Assembly (NCBI RefSeq): GCF_000521805.1
Contig: NZ_JAMB01000001.1
Coordinates: forward strand, 310,001 to 374,000
Length of the DNA stretch: 64,000 nt
Direction: 5' to 3'
DNA from: Marinomonas ushuaiensis DSM 15871
GTDB lineage: Bacteria > Pseudomonadota > Gammaproteobacteria > Pseudomonadales > Marinomonadaceae
Of the stretch, positions 43,824 to 53,683 are shown one piece after another (the stretch's first letter is position 1; each line of letters starts with the position of its first letter). The notes beneath the pieces were generated by a model. That model made no database searches, was not told the DNA's origin, and saw nothing but the letters and a program-made list of their open reading frames with translations. Both the position numbers and the translations under genes were made by a program.

Positions 43824-44753
43824 TTATAGCCATTTTTTCCAAGTGGCTTCGTTATCCGCTAGCCATTTTTCAGCGGCTTCTTCATGACTTAAACCATCGA
43901 TATCAACCAATGCTGCCATGTTGCCGATGTCACTTTTGGTGAATGATATATTATTGAATACCTTGTAAGCGGTTGGCCATTTTTTAGGCATTTGGTAATA
44001 CGCCGCTTTTTTCAACCAACCTGCTGGTGGAGAACCACACTTTCCATCGCCACCATCAGACATTTTACAACCTGGCGTGTACTCTGGAAATTCAACGAAG
44101 CTACCACCTTCCCCTGCATCGGTGAAATTGGGTGACCAGTTAAATATCACAACCGCACGGTTGTCTTTTTTTGCAGATTCTAGTTCCGCCCAAAGAGCGC
44201 CTGAAGAACCGGCAAACTTAGCGGTAAAGTCCATATCAAGTGCTTTGATACGATCCAAGGTTTCTTGACCATGCCAATCCATAGGTCCATCTAGATAACG
44301 ACCTTTTCCGCCACTTCCTGCTGTCGCAAATAGCTCAGAACAATCGTTTAGTGCTTTCCAAGACGGTAGACCTGGGCATAGTTCACCAACATAAGCTGGG
44401 TACCACCACTCTTCTTGAGTAGGCGATGCGTGATTACCTACATCAATGATGCCGCCAGCGTCTAAAGCGTTGTTGAAGGATTTCCCGAAAGTAGACTGCC
44501 ATATCTCGTGGGAAATAGTGACATCACCATTACGAACTGATTCATAAACTGCTTGGCTGTCCGCTGGAACATAAGAAACGTTATCACCAATGCTTTCAAA
44601 AATACCGCCAATAACGTACGCCATAGTAATTTGGCTAGTCCAGTTATGGGTGGGAATTACAATAGGTTCTTTCGAGTCGGCTTGGGCCATTGACGCGCCA
44701 AGGACAAGTGAGCTAACTGCGGTAGAAACCGCTATTTTTTTCAAAAAAATCAT
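43824..44753 (-). CDS. proX: Glycine betaine/proline ABC transporter substrate-binding protein (ProX type)
   Basis: A 309-residue periplasmic protein of the OpuAC/ProX family with a signal peptide (1-25, ending SMAQA). Typical segments are IPTHNWTSQITMAYVIGGIFE (about 32-52), EIWQSTFGKSF, EEWWYPAYVGELCPGLPSW and VVIFNWSPNF; aromatic residues in these form the betaine cage. Two cysteine pairs (in ELCPG and NDC; in PGCKM and GKCGS) may be disulphides. It is the first gene of the three-gene uptake system. Confidence 0.92.
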   Translation of the reverse strand: MIFLKKIAVSTAVSSLVLGASMAQADSKEPIVIPTHNWTSQITMAYVIGGIFESIGDNVSYVPADSQAVYESVRNGDVTISHEIWQSTFGKSFNNALDAGGIIDVGNHASPTQEEWWYPAYVGELCPGLPSWKALNDCSELFATAGSGGKGRYLDGPMDWHGQETLDRIKALDMDFTAKFAGSSGALWAELESAKKDNRAVVIFNWSPNFTDAGEGGSFVEFPEYTPGCKMSDGGDGKCGSPPAGWLKKAAYYQMPKKWPTAYKVFNNISFTKSDIGNMAALVDIDGLSHEEAAEKWLADNEATWKKWL

Positions 44754-45370
44754 ATATATATCCAGGTGATATTTAGTGCGCTATTACAGCTAAACACAGA
44801 TGAAGAATGTTACTCGGACCATTTAGGATCGAACAATTACACTCTAGTGATGTGCACCAAGGTTAAATCTTAATATGGTGCAATTTGATGAAGACTTTAA
44901 CTGCCGATATAACAGTCTGTCTAAGGTGGTCGGGCCACCGATTGAACGCGAGATTTCGAGAATACGCTTAGTAGGCAGCGCTAGAACTGGTCAAGCAATA
45001 AATACTTGTGAACTCGTATGCCAGAGCTATACCTTAACACAATTAAGGAAGAAATATTGTTTGGCCCTGACAAATAATATTTTTGCATAGCATTACGTCA
45101 CCTGAAGCAATCTAGATGGAAGGTAATAATTTGGTAATAGGATGGTGCTCTTTACTACGAGGGGGACTATATTTTGGAGACTTCTTGCTATCGCTGGTAG
45201 CTCTTCTGGTCGATGTTTTTAATGGAAGTGTCACTTATTGCTGCAACTTAGCTATGTGGTAAAAACCGCCATCAAGCTAAGTTTGATAGCGGTTTGAAAG
45301 GTAACCTATGTTAGTTAAGAAGGAAGGAGCCTCTAACTAAGACCAATGGTTTATTGATTTATTACGTAAC
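44754..45370. other. Intergenic region upstream of the betaine transporter
   Basis: About 617 bases with no gene that I can support. It contains the promoter of proX at its left end and the hairpin at 45263-45295. A 71-codon plus-strand frame (44875-45090) has no ribosome binding site and no known motif. Confidence 0.45.
45263..45295. terminator. Hairpin downstream of ahpF
   Basis: AAACCGCCATCAA pairs with TTTGATAGCGGTTT (one mismatch) around GCTAAG. The flanking A and T runs allow termination of the ahpF message on the minus strand, although the hairpin is about 75 bases beyond the stop codon. Confidence 0.55.
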
Positions 45371-46918
45371 CTAGTTACGAATCAAATAGTCGAACGCGCC
45401 AAGTGCTGCGGTTGCGCCACCACCCATAGAGATTATGATTTGCTTATATGGCGTTGTGGTTACGTCACCTGCTGCAAATACACCTGGGATAGAGGTTTGT
45501 CCGTGTCCGTCGATGACGATTTCGCCACGGTTAGACAAAGTTAGCGTGTCTTTCAAGAACTCGCTGTTTGGCACTAAGCCGATTTGAACGAAGATACCTG
45601 CCACATCTACAAGGTGAGATTCGTCTGTTTTACGGTCTGTGTATTTCAAACCAATGACACGTTCGCCATCGCCGATGACTTCGGTTGTCATCGCTTCTTT
45701 GATGATAGTCACGTTCGGTAGAGACTCTGCTTTTCTGACTAAAACGTCATCGGCGCGTAGCGTATCGCCAAATTCCAAAACAGTAACGTGTTCAACGATA
45801 CCAGCAAGATCAATCGCCGCTTCGATGCCTGAGTTACCGCCACCAATCACCGCTGTTTTTTTGCCTTTGAACAATGGGCCGTCACAATGAGGGCAGTAAG
45901 CGACGCCTTTGCCACGATATTCGTGCTCACCCGGAACGTTCATTTCTCTCCAGCGTGCGCCTGTTGCTAAAATGACTGTTTTACTTTTCAGGATTGCGCC
46001 GTTTTCTAGCTCGACTTCAACGAATTCTTTCTTCTCTAGACGAACCGCTTTTTGCGTTTTCATCAAATCAACATCGTAATCCAGTACATGTTGCTCAAGA
46101 CCTGCGACCAATTTCGGGCCGTCTGTTGCTTTTACCGAAATGAAGTTTTCAATCGCCATAGTGTCAGATACTTGACCACCAAAACGTTCTGCAACTACAC
46201 CTGTACGAATGCCTTTACGAGCTGCATAAATAGCTGCTGCGGCGCCTGCTGGGCCACCTCCAACGACTAACACATCGTATGGATCTTTTTCGGCTAATGC
46301 AGCGGCTTGTTTGTCGGCTGCGCCCGTGTCTACTTTATTTAGAATCTCTTCCAGTGTCATACGGCCTTGGCCGAAATGTTCACCGTTCAAGTAAACAGAC
46401 GGAACGGCCATGATGTTCAAGCCATTTACTTCGTCTTGGAATAACGCGCCGTCGATCATAGTCGCGGTGACTTTAGGGTTCAGCGCTGCCATTAAGTTTG
46501 TTGCTTGCACAATGTCCGGACAGTTGTGGCAAGATAGGGAAATGTACACCTCAAAATTTAACTCAGTGTCTAATGTCTTAATCTGTTCTAGTAATTCTGG
46601 AGCCGCTTTTGATGGGTGACCACCGGCTTGTAAAAGAGCCAATATCAAAGAAGTAAACTCGTGGCCCATTGGGATGCCTGCAAAACGTACGCGAGGTGCT
46701 TGGTCTTTTGGACCAATGGCCATTTGTGGTGCTCGCTCAGCCGAATTACTTTCTACAGACAAGGTGATTTTATCGCTTTGTAACTCGGTAATTTCACGAG
46801 CCAAGCCAACTAATTCTTCTGCTTTTTCTGAACCATTTGTGGACACAGTAATCTCAATCGGATTAACGATATTCTTTAGATATGCGCCCAATTGCTGCTT
46901 AATATTTGCTTCTAACAT
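45371..46918 (-). CDS. ahpF: Alkyl hydroperoxide reductase subunit F
   Basis: A 515-residue flavoprotein disulphide reductase that passes electrons from NADH to AhpC. The N-terminal thioredoxin-like pair carries SCHNCPD (about residues 128-134), the FAD motif is [19 protein letters not shown], the NADH motif [17 protein letters not shown], and the redox centre [10 protein letters not shown] (about 343-352). [15 protein letters not shown] end ([22 protein letters not shown]) is typical. It follows ahpC by about 200 bases that hold a REP-like inverted repeat. Confidence 0.96.
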   Translation of the reverse strand: MLEANIKQQLGAYLKNIVNPIEITVSTNGSEKAEELVGLAREITELQSDKITLSVESNSAERAPQMAIGPKDQAPRVRFAGIPMGHEFTSLILALLQAGGHPSKAAPELLEQIKTLDTELNFEVYISLSCHNCPDIVQATNLMAALNPKVTATMIDGALFQDEVNGLNIMAVPSVYLNGEHFGQGRMTLEEILNKVDTGAADKQAAALAEKDPYDVLVVGGGPAGAAAAIYAARKGIRTGVVAERFGGQVSDTMAIENFISVKATDGPKLVAGLEQHVLDYDVDLMKTQKAVRLEKKEFVEVELENGAILKSKTVILATGARWREMNVPGEHEYRGKGVAYCPHCDGPLFKGKKTAVIGGGNSGIEAAIDLAGIVEHVTVLEFGDTLRADDVLVRKAESLPNVTIIKEAMTTEVIGDGERVIGLKYTDRKTDESHLVDVAGIFVQIGLVPNSEFLKDTLTLSNRGEIVIDGHGQTSIPGVFAAGDVTTTPYKQIIISMGGGATAALGAFDYLIRN

Positions 46919-47030
46919 GATGTTTAACCCGTTAATTGAGGGATTACTGTAAATTCCGGACGCAAAAATTCATACCAAGCCAATAAACGGCTTGAAACCT
47001 GCATTCCGAAAGAAGTGTATATAAAAGAAT

Positions 47031-47101
47031 AAAAGGGGTCAGATCGCTTAAGTAGACCTGATGTATATAGATCCCTTTGTTTAAGGGATCTGACCCCTTT
47101 T
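47031..47101. repeat. REP-like inverted repeat between ahpC and ahpF
   Basis: AAAAGGGGTCAGATC (47031-47045) and GATCTGACCCCTTTT (47087-47101) are perfect 15-bp arms. Within the 41-base centre ATCCCTTTGTTTAAGGGAT forms a further hairpin. One arm recurs after polA (4484-4498). On the minus strand it forms a strong hairpin with a T-run, so it can also cut down ahpF transcription relative to ahpC. Confidence 0.75.
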
Positions 47102-47123
47102 AGGGTCTGACTAAACAGTCGGT

Positions 47124-47681
47124 TTAGATTTTGCCGACTAGGTCTAGAGAAGGAGCAAGTGTTGCTTCGCCTTCTTTCCATTTCGCTGGGCAAACTTCAC
47201 CTGGGTGAGCGGCAACGTATTGTGCTGCTTTCACTTTGCGAAGAAGTTCTTCAGCGTCACGGCCAATGCCCTCAGCAGTGATTTCCATTGCTTGGATTGT
47301 ACCTTCAGGGTCGATCAAGAAAGTCGCACGATCTGCAAGACCTTGACCTTCACGCATCACACCGAAGTTATTGGTGATTTTGCCGGATTGATCGCCAACC
47401 ATGTAGTAGTTGATTTTGCCGATTGTTTCAGAGCTGTCATGCCACGCTTTGTGAGTGAAATGCGTGTCTGTCGAAACAGAGAATACTTCAACGCCACGAG
47501 ACTGAAGTTCAGCATAATGATCAGCAACGTCGCCAAGTTCTGTTGGGCAAACGAATGTGAAGTCAGCTGGATAGAAAAAGAAGATAGACCATTTGCCTAA
47601 AACGTCTTTTTCAGAAATTTCTACGAATTCGCCAGATTTGAAAGCGGAAGCGTTAAACGGTTTTAATTGAGTGTTTACCAT
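47124..47681 (-). CDS. ahpC: Alkyl hydroperoxide reductase subunit C (peroxiredoxin)
   Basis: A 185-residue typical 2-Cys peroxiredoxin that reduces hydrogen peroxide and organic peroxides. The peroxidatic cysteine is C45 in [11 protein letters not shown], the resolving cysteine C164 in GEVCPAKW; the GVMRE and GLADRATF segments are those of the bacterial AhpC type. GGAGATACATCACATG precedes the start. It is the first gene of ahpC-ahpF; control by OxyR is usual but no site was confirmed. Confidence 0.97.
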   Translation of the reverse strand: MVNTQLKPFNASAFKSGEFVEISEKDVLGKWSIFFFYPADFTFVCPTELGDVADHYAELQSRGVEVFSVSTDTHFTHKAWHDSSETIGKINYYMVGDQSGKITNNFGVMREGQGLADRATFLIDPEGTIQAMEITAEGIGRDAEELLRKVKAAQYVAAHPGEVCPAKWKEGEATLAPSLDLVGKI

Positions 47682-47845
47682 GTGATGTATCTCCTAGAGT
47701 TCTCTGTTTAAGAATGAAAAATGTTTTCAGTGCGTTACCAACAAGAGTCATATTAAGGAGAATACATATATTAATGAAATTGTTATTTTTTAAACTCCTG
47801 ATTAATAAAAACTATTTGTGAGGGTTGTATGAACGAATAGGTATA

Positions 47846-47885
47846 AAAAAAGCCTCAAACCTTTATAAAAAAGAGTGAGGCTTTT
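47846..47885. terminator. Terminator after the trans-sulfuration enzyme gene
   Basis: AAAAAGCCTCA pairs with TGAGGCTTTT around an 18-base loop. It lies about 30 bases after the stop codon of the minus-strand gene. Confidence 0.75.
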
Positions 47886-47916
47886 CTTCAGTTCGTTCTT
47901 ATCTAGTGAGGCATGG

Positions 47917-49155
47917 TTAAAGTTGATCTAAGCCAAATTGGAAGCTTTCTAATAGATCATCAGTGTCTTCAATGCCGATAGAGCAGCGAATCATTTGTTC
48001 ACTGATGCCTGATTTAGCGCGATTTTCTGGCCCCATTTCATAGAAAATAGTGCTCGCCATTGGCAAGGCTAAGGTTCGATTATCCCCTAAGTGCGTGGCG
48101 TTGATGGTGATGTCAACGGAATCCAGCAACTGAGCGCAATCGTAGCCGTCTTTTAAATCGAAACTTAAAATGCTGCCATAATGCCTGAACCAATCGGTCG
48201 CTTTGTCATGTTGAGGGTGCGAGGTTAATCCTGGGTAGTAAACGGCTTCGACTTTTTCATGAGTTTCTAATAACTGAGCCAAAGCAAGTGCGTTTGCGCA
48301 GGATCTGTCCATACGTAATGCCATGGTTTCTGAACCAACCGCAATTTGATAAGCACCATCAGAGCTTAGTGTACCGCCCATATCTCTTAAGGCTTTTTTC
48401 TTAATCTGAGTCAGTCCCCACTTATTCGCTTCGCCTTTTCGGTAAGCATCAAAGATATTAGGGTAAGTAGACCAATCGAAGAAACCTGTGTCCGTTACTG
48501 CTCCGCCTAAAACTGTGCCGTGACCACAAAAGTATTTAGACAAGCTGTTCATTACCAAACTGGCTTTAGCGCGAATTGGTTGGAACAAATACGGCGAGGT
48601 CATGGTGTTATCAACTAGGTAGACCAAACCTTCTTGTTCACACCAGTTGCCGATGGCAACCAAATCTGAAATTTGTGTGCCTGGATTAGCAATGGTTTCG
48701 ACAAATACCATCAGCGTATTGTCTTGTTTCGCAGCTATCACATTGTCTGCATCTGTTGCGTCAACCAAGGTGACTTCAATGCCGAAGTTTTCTAAGGTGG
48801 TGATTAAGCTATAGGAGTTTCCAAACAAAAAACGACTGGCAATTAAATGGTCGCCACTTTTCAATAAAGTCAGGAAAATCGCACTCAAGGCGCCCATTCC
48901 TGTGGCGAAGACTAGGCTACCAATACCCAATTCAGTTTGCGTAATCATTGACTGCAAACTGTCTGTGGTAGGTGTCGCCTGACGTGCATAACTATGACCA
49001 GAGGTTTTGCCTTGGAAGACGTTTTCTAAATCTTTTGTGCTCTTATAACCGTAAGGTACAGAGTTATAAATCGGCGTATGGATTGGGTTATCGTTATGGT
49101 CCAATTGGCGGTCATGGTGGACTATATTACTAGTGAAACCTTTTAACTTTATCAT
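47917..49155 (-). CDS. Cys/Met metabolism PLP-dependent enzyme (cystathionine gamma-synthase / methionine gamma-lyase family)
   Basis: A 412-residue fold-type I PLP enzyme. The PLP lysine is in MNSLSKYFCGHGTVLGG (about residue 209), the cofactor-binding stretches include SYARQATPTTDSLQ (53-66), FATGMGALSAIFLTLL and LVYLVDNTMTSPYLFQPI, and SIGIEDTDDLLESF ends the protein. The YFCGH after the lysine and the NKWGLTQIKKKALRDMGG stretch differ from MetB and MetZ, so the reaction (gamma-lyase, gamma-synthase or sulfhydrylase) is open. It is a single gene between terminators. Confidence 0.85.
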   Translation of the reverse strand: MIKLKGFTSNIVHHDRQLDHNDNPIHTPIYNSVPYGYKSTKDLENVFQGKTSGHSYARQATPTTDSLQSMITQTELGIGSLVFATGMGALSAIFLTLLKSGDHLIASRFLFGNSYSLITTLENFGIEVTLVDATDADNVIAAKQDNTLMVFVETIANPGTQISDLVAIGNWCEQEGLVYLVDNTMTSPYLFQPIRAKASLVMNSLSKYFCGHGTVLGGAVTDTGFFDWSTYPNIFDAYRKGEANKWGLTQIKKKALRDMGGTLSSDGAYQIAVGSETMALRMDRSCANALALAQLLETHEKVEAVYYPGLTSHPQHDKATDWFRHYGSILSFDLKDGYDCAQLLDSVDITINATHLGDNRTLALPMASTIFYEMGPENRAKSGISEQMIRCSIGIEDTDDLLESFQFGLDQL

Positions 49156-49275
49156 TTTTAATCATCGCCTTTAATCTTTGAGAAATGGCTAAGACTGTCC
49201 TACTTAGCTTGATTTAACACCATGATAATATGGTTCTAAATAGGATACTAGAAAAGTTAAAAGGCCGACTCCTCA

Positions 49276-50199
49276 CTAACGCCATTGGGCGAGTCTCGAC
49301 ATTTGGAGATGTCGTTCGCGTTCAGCTTGGTCAACCGTGATAGGCGTAAACTGAATCACATCACCCGGTTTTTGTTGAGATAAGGTACCGCCGCCGTAGC
49401 GCGTCACACAGCCTATTTTCGGATAACCGCCAATGGTTTGTCTGTCTCTTAGTAAAACAATCGGCTGCCCGTCTTTAGGCACTTGAATCGCGCCGTAAGC
49501 AATGCCTTCTGAGATAATCCCTTTCAAATCACTGGTAATGACCTTGCCTTCTAATCGATAACCCATGCGGTCGGAGTTGCCCGAAACACGGTAATCGCTG
49601 GAAAAAAAGTTAGCACGTTCTAGCGTCGAAAAAGACTCATATTGGTAACCCAAAATGACAGGGATTTCTGTTTGACCATAATTAGGAATGGCCAATCTTG
49701 GTACCGCGCGGTCTTGATGATTAGAAAAAGGCTGATATTTGAGCACGTCGCCTTTTTGCAATTTATCGCCTTTGCCCGTTAATCCGCCAATCTTTTCACG
49801 CATAACAGTCGCAACACTGCCCAACGTAGGTTCGCACAAAAAACCACCTTTGACGGCGAGATAAGCACGCAAGCCCCAAATCGGCTGGTGGAATGCGAGA
49901 ACGTCGCCTTTTTTAATGGCGTAACTACGCCAAGGTGAAATGCTTTTGTCGTTTAAAGTAGCACCAAGGTCTGCGCCTGTAATGGCGATGCTGGTATCAG
50001 CTTGCGCTTCTAAAGAAAACATACCGAATGTTATTTCAATTTGTGCGCTATTGGTGTCGTTATCGAGTAAAGCATTGCTCCAACGGAACGCCATTTCGTC
50101 CATTGGTCCGCCTGTGGTTAAACCAAGGGATTGATGCCCATGACGCCCTAAATCTTGAAGCAATGCCAGTAAACCGGGTTTGATTACTTTAAAAGCCAT
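49276..50199 (-). CDS. pxpC: 5-Oxoprolinase subunit C (biotin-dependent carboxyltransferase family)
   Basis: A 307-residue protein; with PxpA and PxpB it forms the bacterial ATP-dependent 5-oxoprolinase that opens pyroglutamate to glutamate. LLALLQDLGRHGHQSLGLTTGGPMDEMAFRWSN (residues 10-42), GADLGATLNDKSI and the C-terminal VLLRDRQTIGGYPKIGCV match the family formerly called allophanate hydrolase subunit 2. Its start overlaps the end of pxpB by 11 bases. It is the last gene of the minus-strand operon. Confidence 0.93.
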   Translation of the reverse strand: MAFKVIKPGLLALLQDLGRHGHQSLGLTTGGPMDEMAFRWSNALLDNDTNSAQIEITFGMFSLEAQADTSIAITGADLGATLNDKSISPWRSYAIKKGDVLAFHQPIWGLRAYLAVKGGFLCEPTLGSVATVMREKIGGLTGKGDKLQKGDVLKYQPFSNHQDRAVPRLAIPNYGQTEIPVILGYQYESFSTLERANFFSSDYRVSGNSDRMGYRLEGKVITSDLKGIISEGIAYGAIQVPKDGQPIVLLRDRQTIGGYPKIGCVTRYGGGTLSQQKPGDVIQFTPITVDQAERERHLQMSRLAQWR

Positions 50200-50902
50200 C
50201 GAGCTGACCTCCTAATACTAAAAATTCATCTCTTGAGATGGGCTCGAATCTGACTGAATCCCCCATGGCGATCAAGGCAAGGTTCTCACTTCCCCAATCC
50301 ACGAGCTGTACTGGCGTGCGGCCAATAATCTGCCAGCCACCCGGCGTGACGCTTGGATAAACTGCGGTTTGGTTCTCCGCCAGCGCAACGCTGCCAATAG
50401 GAACTTTTAGTCTTGGTGTAGTTTTTCGTGGAACATGAAGTTCTTCTGGTGTGTTGCCTAAAAAGGCAAAACCAGGAGTGAAGCCGATAGCATAAGCGCG
50501 GTAAGTGGTTTCACTGTGACGCTTGATAACGTCTTCCATACTCAGCTGACAATGTTCAGCAACGTCCTGAATGTCGGGGCCAACTTCTGGTCCGTAATAC
50601 ACAGGAATCACGACTTCCCGTTTGTCTTCCAGTGCGAAGTCATTTGGGTCAATGGCTTCGATAGTTTGACGAATGGTTCTACAAATTGTGAAACGGTCGC
50701 AACAATCGTCGTTGAACACCACTAACAAAGTCGTATAAGACGGCACTAAATCCACAATGCCATCTAACGATTTTAAGTGTTGCGTCACTTGTGCAATGTA
50801 ATTGGAGGTGGTTTCGCTAATCACCTGACAAAAACTCAGCAGACAAGCCTGATTGCTGACCATTTCAATGTTCGGGAATGCTATTGGGTTTACAGTGCTC
50901 AT
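50189..50902 (-). CDS. pxpB: 5-Oxoprolinase subunit B
   Basis: A 237-residue protein of the KipI/PxpB family. The core is VIPVYYGPEVGPDIQDVAEHC (about 100-120), then YRAYAIGFTPGFAFLGNTPEELHVPRKTTPRLKVPIGSVALAENQTAVYP and SPGGWQIIGRTP-like PGGWQIIGRTPVQL. Eight bases separate it from pxpA and it overlaps pxpC. Confidence 0.93.
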   Translation of the reverse strand: MSTVNPIAFPNIEMVSNQACLLSFCQVISETTSNYIAQVTQHLKSLDGIVDLVPSYTTLLVVFNDDCCDRFTICRTIRQTIEAIDPNDFALEDKREVVIPVYYGPEVGPDIQDVAEHCQLSMEDVIKRHSETTYRAYAIGFTPGFAFLGNTPEELHVPRKTTPRLKVPIGSVALAENQTAVYPSVTPGGWQIIGRTPVQLVDWGSENLALIAMGDSVRFEPISRDEFLVLGGQLDGF

Positions 50903-50910
50903 GTTGAGTT

Positions 50911-51657
50911 CTAGCTAGCCTTGTTCAAACGGTCGACCAAAGTACGGATGCGAGTAACGGCTTCTAACGCATGTTCGCCATCGCCATGAACGCAAATCGT
51001 ATCGGCATGAATTGCCAATGTTTTGCCTGATGCGGTTGTGAGTGTGCCGTTTTCGCACAGCTGTTCAACTTGCTTCTCGATTAACTCAAAAGTCGCGTGA
51101 ACGGCTCTTGGTTCTTTACGAGGAGTAAGACGGCCTTCGTCTGTGTATAGACGATCAGAGAAGGCTTCAAACCACACATCAATACCGTATTTCTTCGCCA
51201 TTTTTTTGATTTCTAGCGCTTCAGGAACCGCCATAACCATTAATGGAATGGTGGCGTCTAGTTCACTCACGGCTTGCATGACGGTTTCTAGAACAGAGAA
51301 GTCAGCCATCATTGTGTTGTATAACGCACCATGTGGTTTTACGTAATCCACCTGAGTATTCTGGCTTTCGCAGAGACCTTTTAACGCGCCAATTTGATAT
51401 TGAATAATGGCTTTCAATTCCGTAGGAGCAATATCCATATTACGACGACCAAAGCCAACCAAATCTGGATACGCGGGGTGTGCGCCAATCGTTACATTAT
51501 TCTGTTTTGCCAGAGCAACGGTTTTTGCCATGGTTAAAGGGTCAGAAGCATGAAAGCCGCAGGCAATGTTTGCCTGATCCACAAACGGCATAATCTTGTC
51601 GTCTAAGCCCATTTTCCATGCGCCAAAGGCTTCACCCATATCGCAATTTAATTTCAT
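50911..51657 (-). CDS. pxpA: 5-Oxoprolinase subunit A (LamB/YcsF family)
   Basis: A 248-residue (beta/alpha) barrel protein. The N-terminus KLNCDMGEAFGAWKMG, the metal-like NIACGFHASDPLTM, TIGAHPAYPDLVGFGRRNM and VKPHGALYN motifs are the YcsF/PxpA hallmarks. It is the first of the three pxp genes and follows the TRAP permease gene by 32 bases, which links the enzyme to uptake of pyroglutamate or a like acid. Confidence 0.95.
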   Translation of the reverse strand: MKLNCDMGEAFGAWKMGLDDKIMPFVDQANIACGFHASDPLTMAKTVALAKQNNVTIGAHPAYPDLVGFGRRNMDIAPTELKAIIQYQIGALKGLCESQNTQVDYVKPHGALYNTMMADFSVLETVMQAVSELDATIPLMVMAVPEALEIKKMAKKYGIDVWFEAFSDRLYTDEGRLTPRKEPRAVHATFELIEKQVEQLCENGTLTTASGKTLAIHADTICVHGDGEHALEAVTRIRTLVDRLNKAS

Positions 51658-51689
51658 GTTAAGTACCTATTGAATCAATTAATTGGTGA

Positions 51690-52997
51690 CTAATTTTGCG
51701 ACATGGTTGCCGGTAAATAAGTCACAATTTCTGGAAAAACGCTGATCAAAAGAATCGCCACACCAATCAACAAGAAGAAAGGCAGCGCGGCTTTTGCAAC
51801 ATATAAAATATTTTTTCCCGTGAGCGCTTGAATAACAAAGAGATTGAAACCAACGGGTGGTGTTATCTGGGACATTTCGACCACTAAAACGATGAAGATA
51901 CCGAACCAAAGTAGATCAATGTTTGCAGCTTGAATCACAGGCAAGATAACCGCAACCGTCAGAACGACAACGGAAATACCATCTAAGAAACAACCCAAAA
52001 CTACAAATAGAACCGTGAGATACAAGATCAATTCCATTGGAGACAGTGACATGTCGCCGATCCAAATTGCCAAGGCTTTTGGAATGCCTAAAAAGCCCAT
52101 GGCAAGGGTTAGGAAATGCGCCCCGACAAGAATGAAACCAATCATACAAGAGCTTTTTACGGCACCGAGTAAGCTCTCCATAAAGCTATGACGGCTTAAA
52201 GAACCGGTAAAAGCCGCTAGAATTAATGCGCCAGTAACACCGATTGCCGCGGCTTCTGTTGGCGTTGTTAGGCCGCCATAAATAGAGCCCAAAACAAAAC
52301 CGATTAAGCCGACCACTGGAAGCAACTTGCGTAAGCCTTTAATTCGAGCTGCCCAGCTGGTTTCGTGACCTGTGGTTTTTGGTAATTCGTCTTTGTGTAA
52401 ATGGCCCCAAATCATAGTGAAACCCATGAACAGAGACACCAATAATAAACCTGGTAACGCACCCGCAATGAACAAACGAGAAATAGAAACTTCGGCAGCA
52501 ACGCCATAAACAATCAAGATAATGGAAGGTGGAATCAGCAAGCCCAATGTGCCAGAGCCAGCCAATGTGCCTATTGCCATACGATCACTGTAACCTTGCT
52601 TACGAAGTTCTGGCAGCGTCATACGACCGATGGTCGCCGCAGTTGCCGCAGAAGATCCAGACACCGCCGCAAAAATACCGCAGCTCAAAATGTTTACATG
52701 AAGCAGTTTGCCTGGAACGCCACCTAACCAAGGAGACAAACCTTTAAATAAATCTTCAGATAAGCGTGTTCGGAATAAGACTTCGCCCATCCAGATGAAA
52801 AGTGGTAATGCGGTCAAAGACCAAGCGGTACTGGCGCCCCAACTTGATGTCGCGAAAAGCAGGTCGATCTGGTAATTTTCGGATAAAACAAGCCCTAAGC
52901 CGCCAATGGCTATCAGGGTAAACGACACCCAAACACCAAGACCTAATAAAGCGAGTAAACCAAATCCTAATAAGATTGAAATCCACATCATATCCAT
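51690..52997 (-). CDS. TRAP transporter large permease (DctM type), 5-oxoproline operon
   Basis: A 435-residue permease with about 12 helices. AAVSGSSAATAATIGRMTLPELRKQGYSD (about 110-138), LGLLIPPSIILIVYG, GGLTTPTEAAAIGVTGALI and SQITPPVGFNLFVIQALTG are the family motifs. It overlaps the small permease gene by one base and leads into pxpA. The operon context suggests 5-oxoproline or a dicarboxylate-like amide as substrate. Confidence 0.94.
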   Translation of the reverse strand: MDMMWISILLGFGLLALLGLGVWVSFTLIAIGGLGLVLSENYQIDLLFATSSWGASTAWSLTALPLFIWMGEVLFRTRLSEDLFKGLSPWLGGVPGKLLHVNILSCGIFAAVSGSSAATAATIGRMTLPELRKQGYSDRMAIGTLAGSGTLGLLIPPSIILIVYGVAAEVSISRLFIAGALPGLLLVSLFMGFTMIWGHLHKDELPKTTGHETSWAARIKGLRKLLPVVGLIGFVLGSIYGGLTTPTEAAAIGVTGALILAAFTGSLSRHSFMESLLGAVKSSCMIGFILVGAHFLTLAMGFLGIPKALAIWIGDMSLSPMELILYLTVLFVVLGCFLDGISVVVLTVAVILPVIQAANIDLLWFGIFIVLVVEMSQITPPVGFNLFVIQALTGKNILYVAKAALPFFLLIGVAILLISVFPEIVTYLPATMSQN

Positions 52998-53524
52998 TAG
53001 ATTTCCTCCAACGACAAGGCGTCTTCTTGTTTAACATAATCTGGCTGCTTGCCTCGAATAACGTCGATCCAAGCGTCTAAAATAGCCAAAGTCAAAGCGA
53101 TTGCGCCGACCGCAACTGGTATTTGAGGAATCCATAAAGGCACAGGCACATAACCGTAAGAGACTTCATCGTAAATGTAAGACTCGTACACCATGAATGA
53201 ACAGGCGTAAGACAAATAGCACATTAAGGCCAGTGAAAAGGTAAGGATGAGGCCTTCTTGTATCTTCCGAGGAACAGGAGAAAATCTTTGTATAACAAGA
53301 GTAACGCGAATATGACCGCCTTCTCTAAAAGTATAAGCTAAACCTAAAAAGGTCGATGCAGCGAGGGCAAAGCCTGCGAAATCTTCGGCAGAGGGCACAA
53401 TAAAACCGAAGAAACGTCCGACGATTTGCGCCAGCAGTATTAAGGTAATAATGACGATGCAGAGGCCAGACAACAGGCCAGAGCATAGATAGAGTTTTTC
53501 TTTAATTCGGCTCATAGTATTCAC
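52997..53524 (-). CDS. TRAP transporter small permease (DctQ type), 5-oxoproline operon
   Basis: A 175-residue, four-helix membrane protein. PSAEDFAGFALAASTFLGLAYTFREGGHIRVTLVIQRF (about 39-76) is the DctQ signature. It follows the binding-protein gene after a 159-base spacer that contains a hairpin. Confidence 0.9.
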   Translation of the reverse strand: MNTMSRIKEKLYLCSGLLSGLCIVIITLILLAQIVGRFFGFIVPSAEDFAGFALAASTFLGLAYTFREGGHIRVTLVIQRFSPVPRKIQEGLILTFSLALMCYLSYACSFMVYESYIYDEVSYGYVPVPLWIPQIPVAVGAIALTLAILDAWIDVIRGKQPDYVKQEDALSLEEI

Positions 53525-53593
53525 TTTCTTAGAATAGAGGAGGAGTTTAAGCGTATTGTTATTGAAATACTGAGTCTTAAAAAATACTGCCTA

Positions 53594-53624
53594 GCACTCT
53601 ATAAATCTATAAGATTTATGAATG
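53594..53624 (-). terminator. Intercistronic hairpin between TRAP binding-protein and small-permease genes
   Basis: On the minus strand TAGCA-TTC-ATAAATCT-TAT-AGATTTAT-AGAG-TGCTA forms a two-part stem, and TTTTTT follows about ten bases on. It would favour excess binding protein, as in the sulfatase-linked TRAP operon. Confidence 0.6.
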
Positions 53625-53683
53625 CTAAACAGCAAAGGGAGGAGCATACAAATAGTTACTTATCTAATAACGACGAATAAATA

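Noticed and set aside
44875..45090. 71-codon plus-strand frame in the gap between proX and ahpF
   Set aside because: No ribosome binding site, no motif and no conserved context; likely chance.
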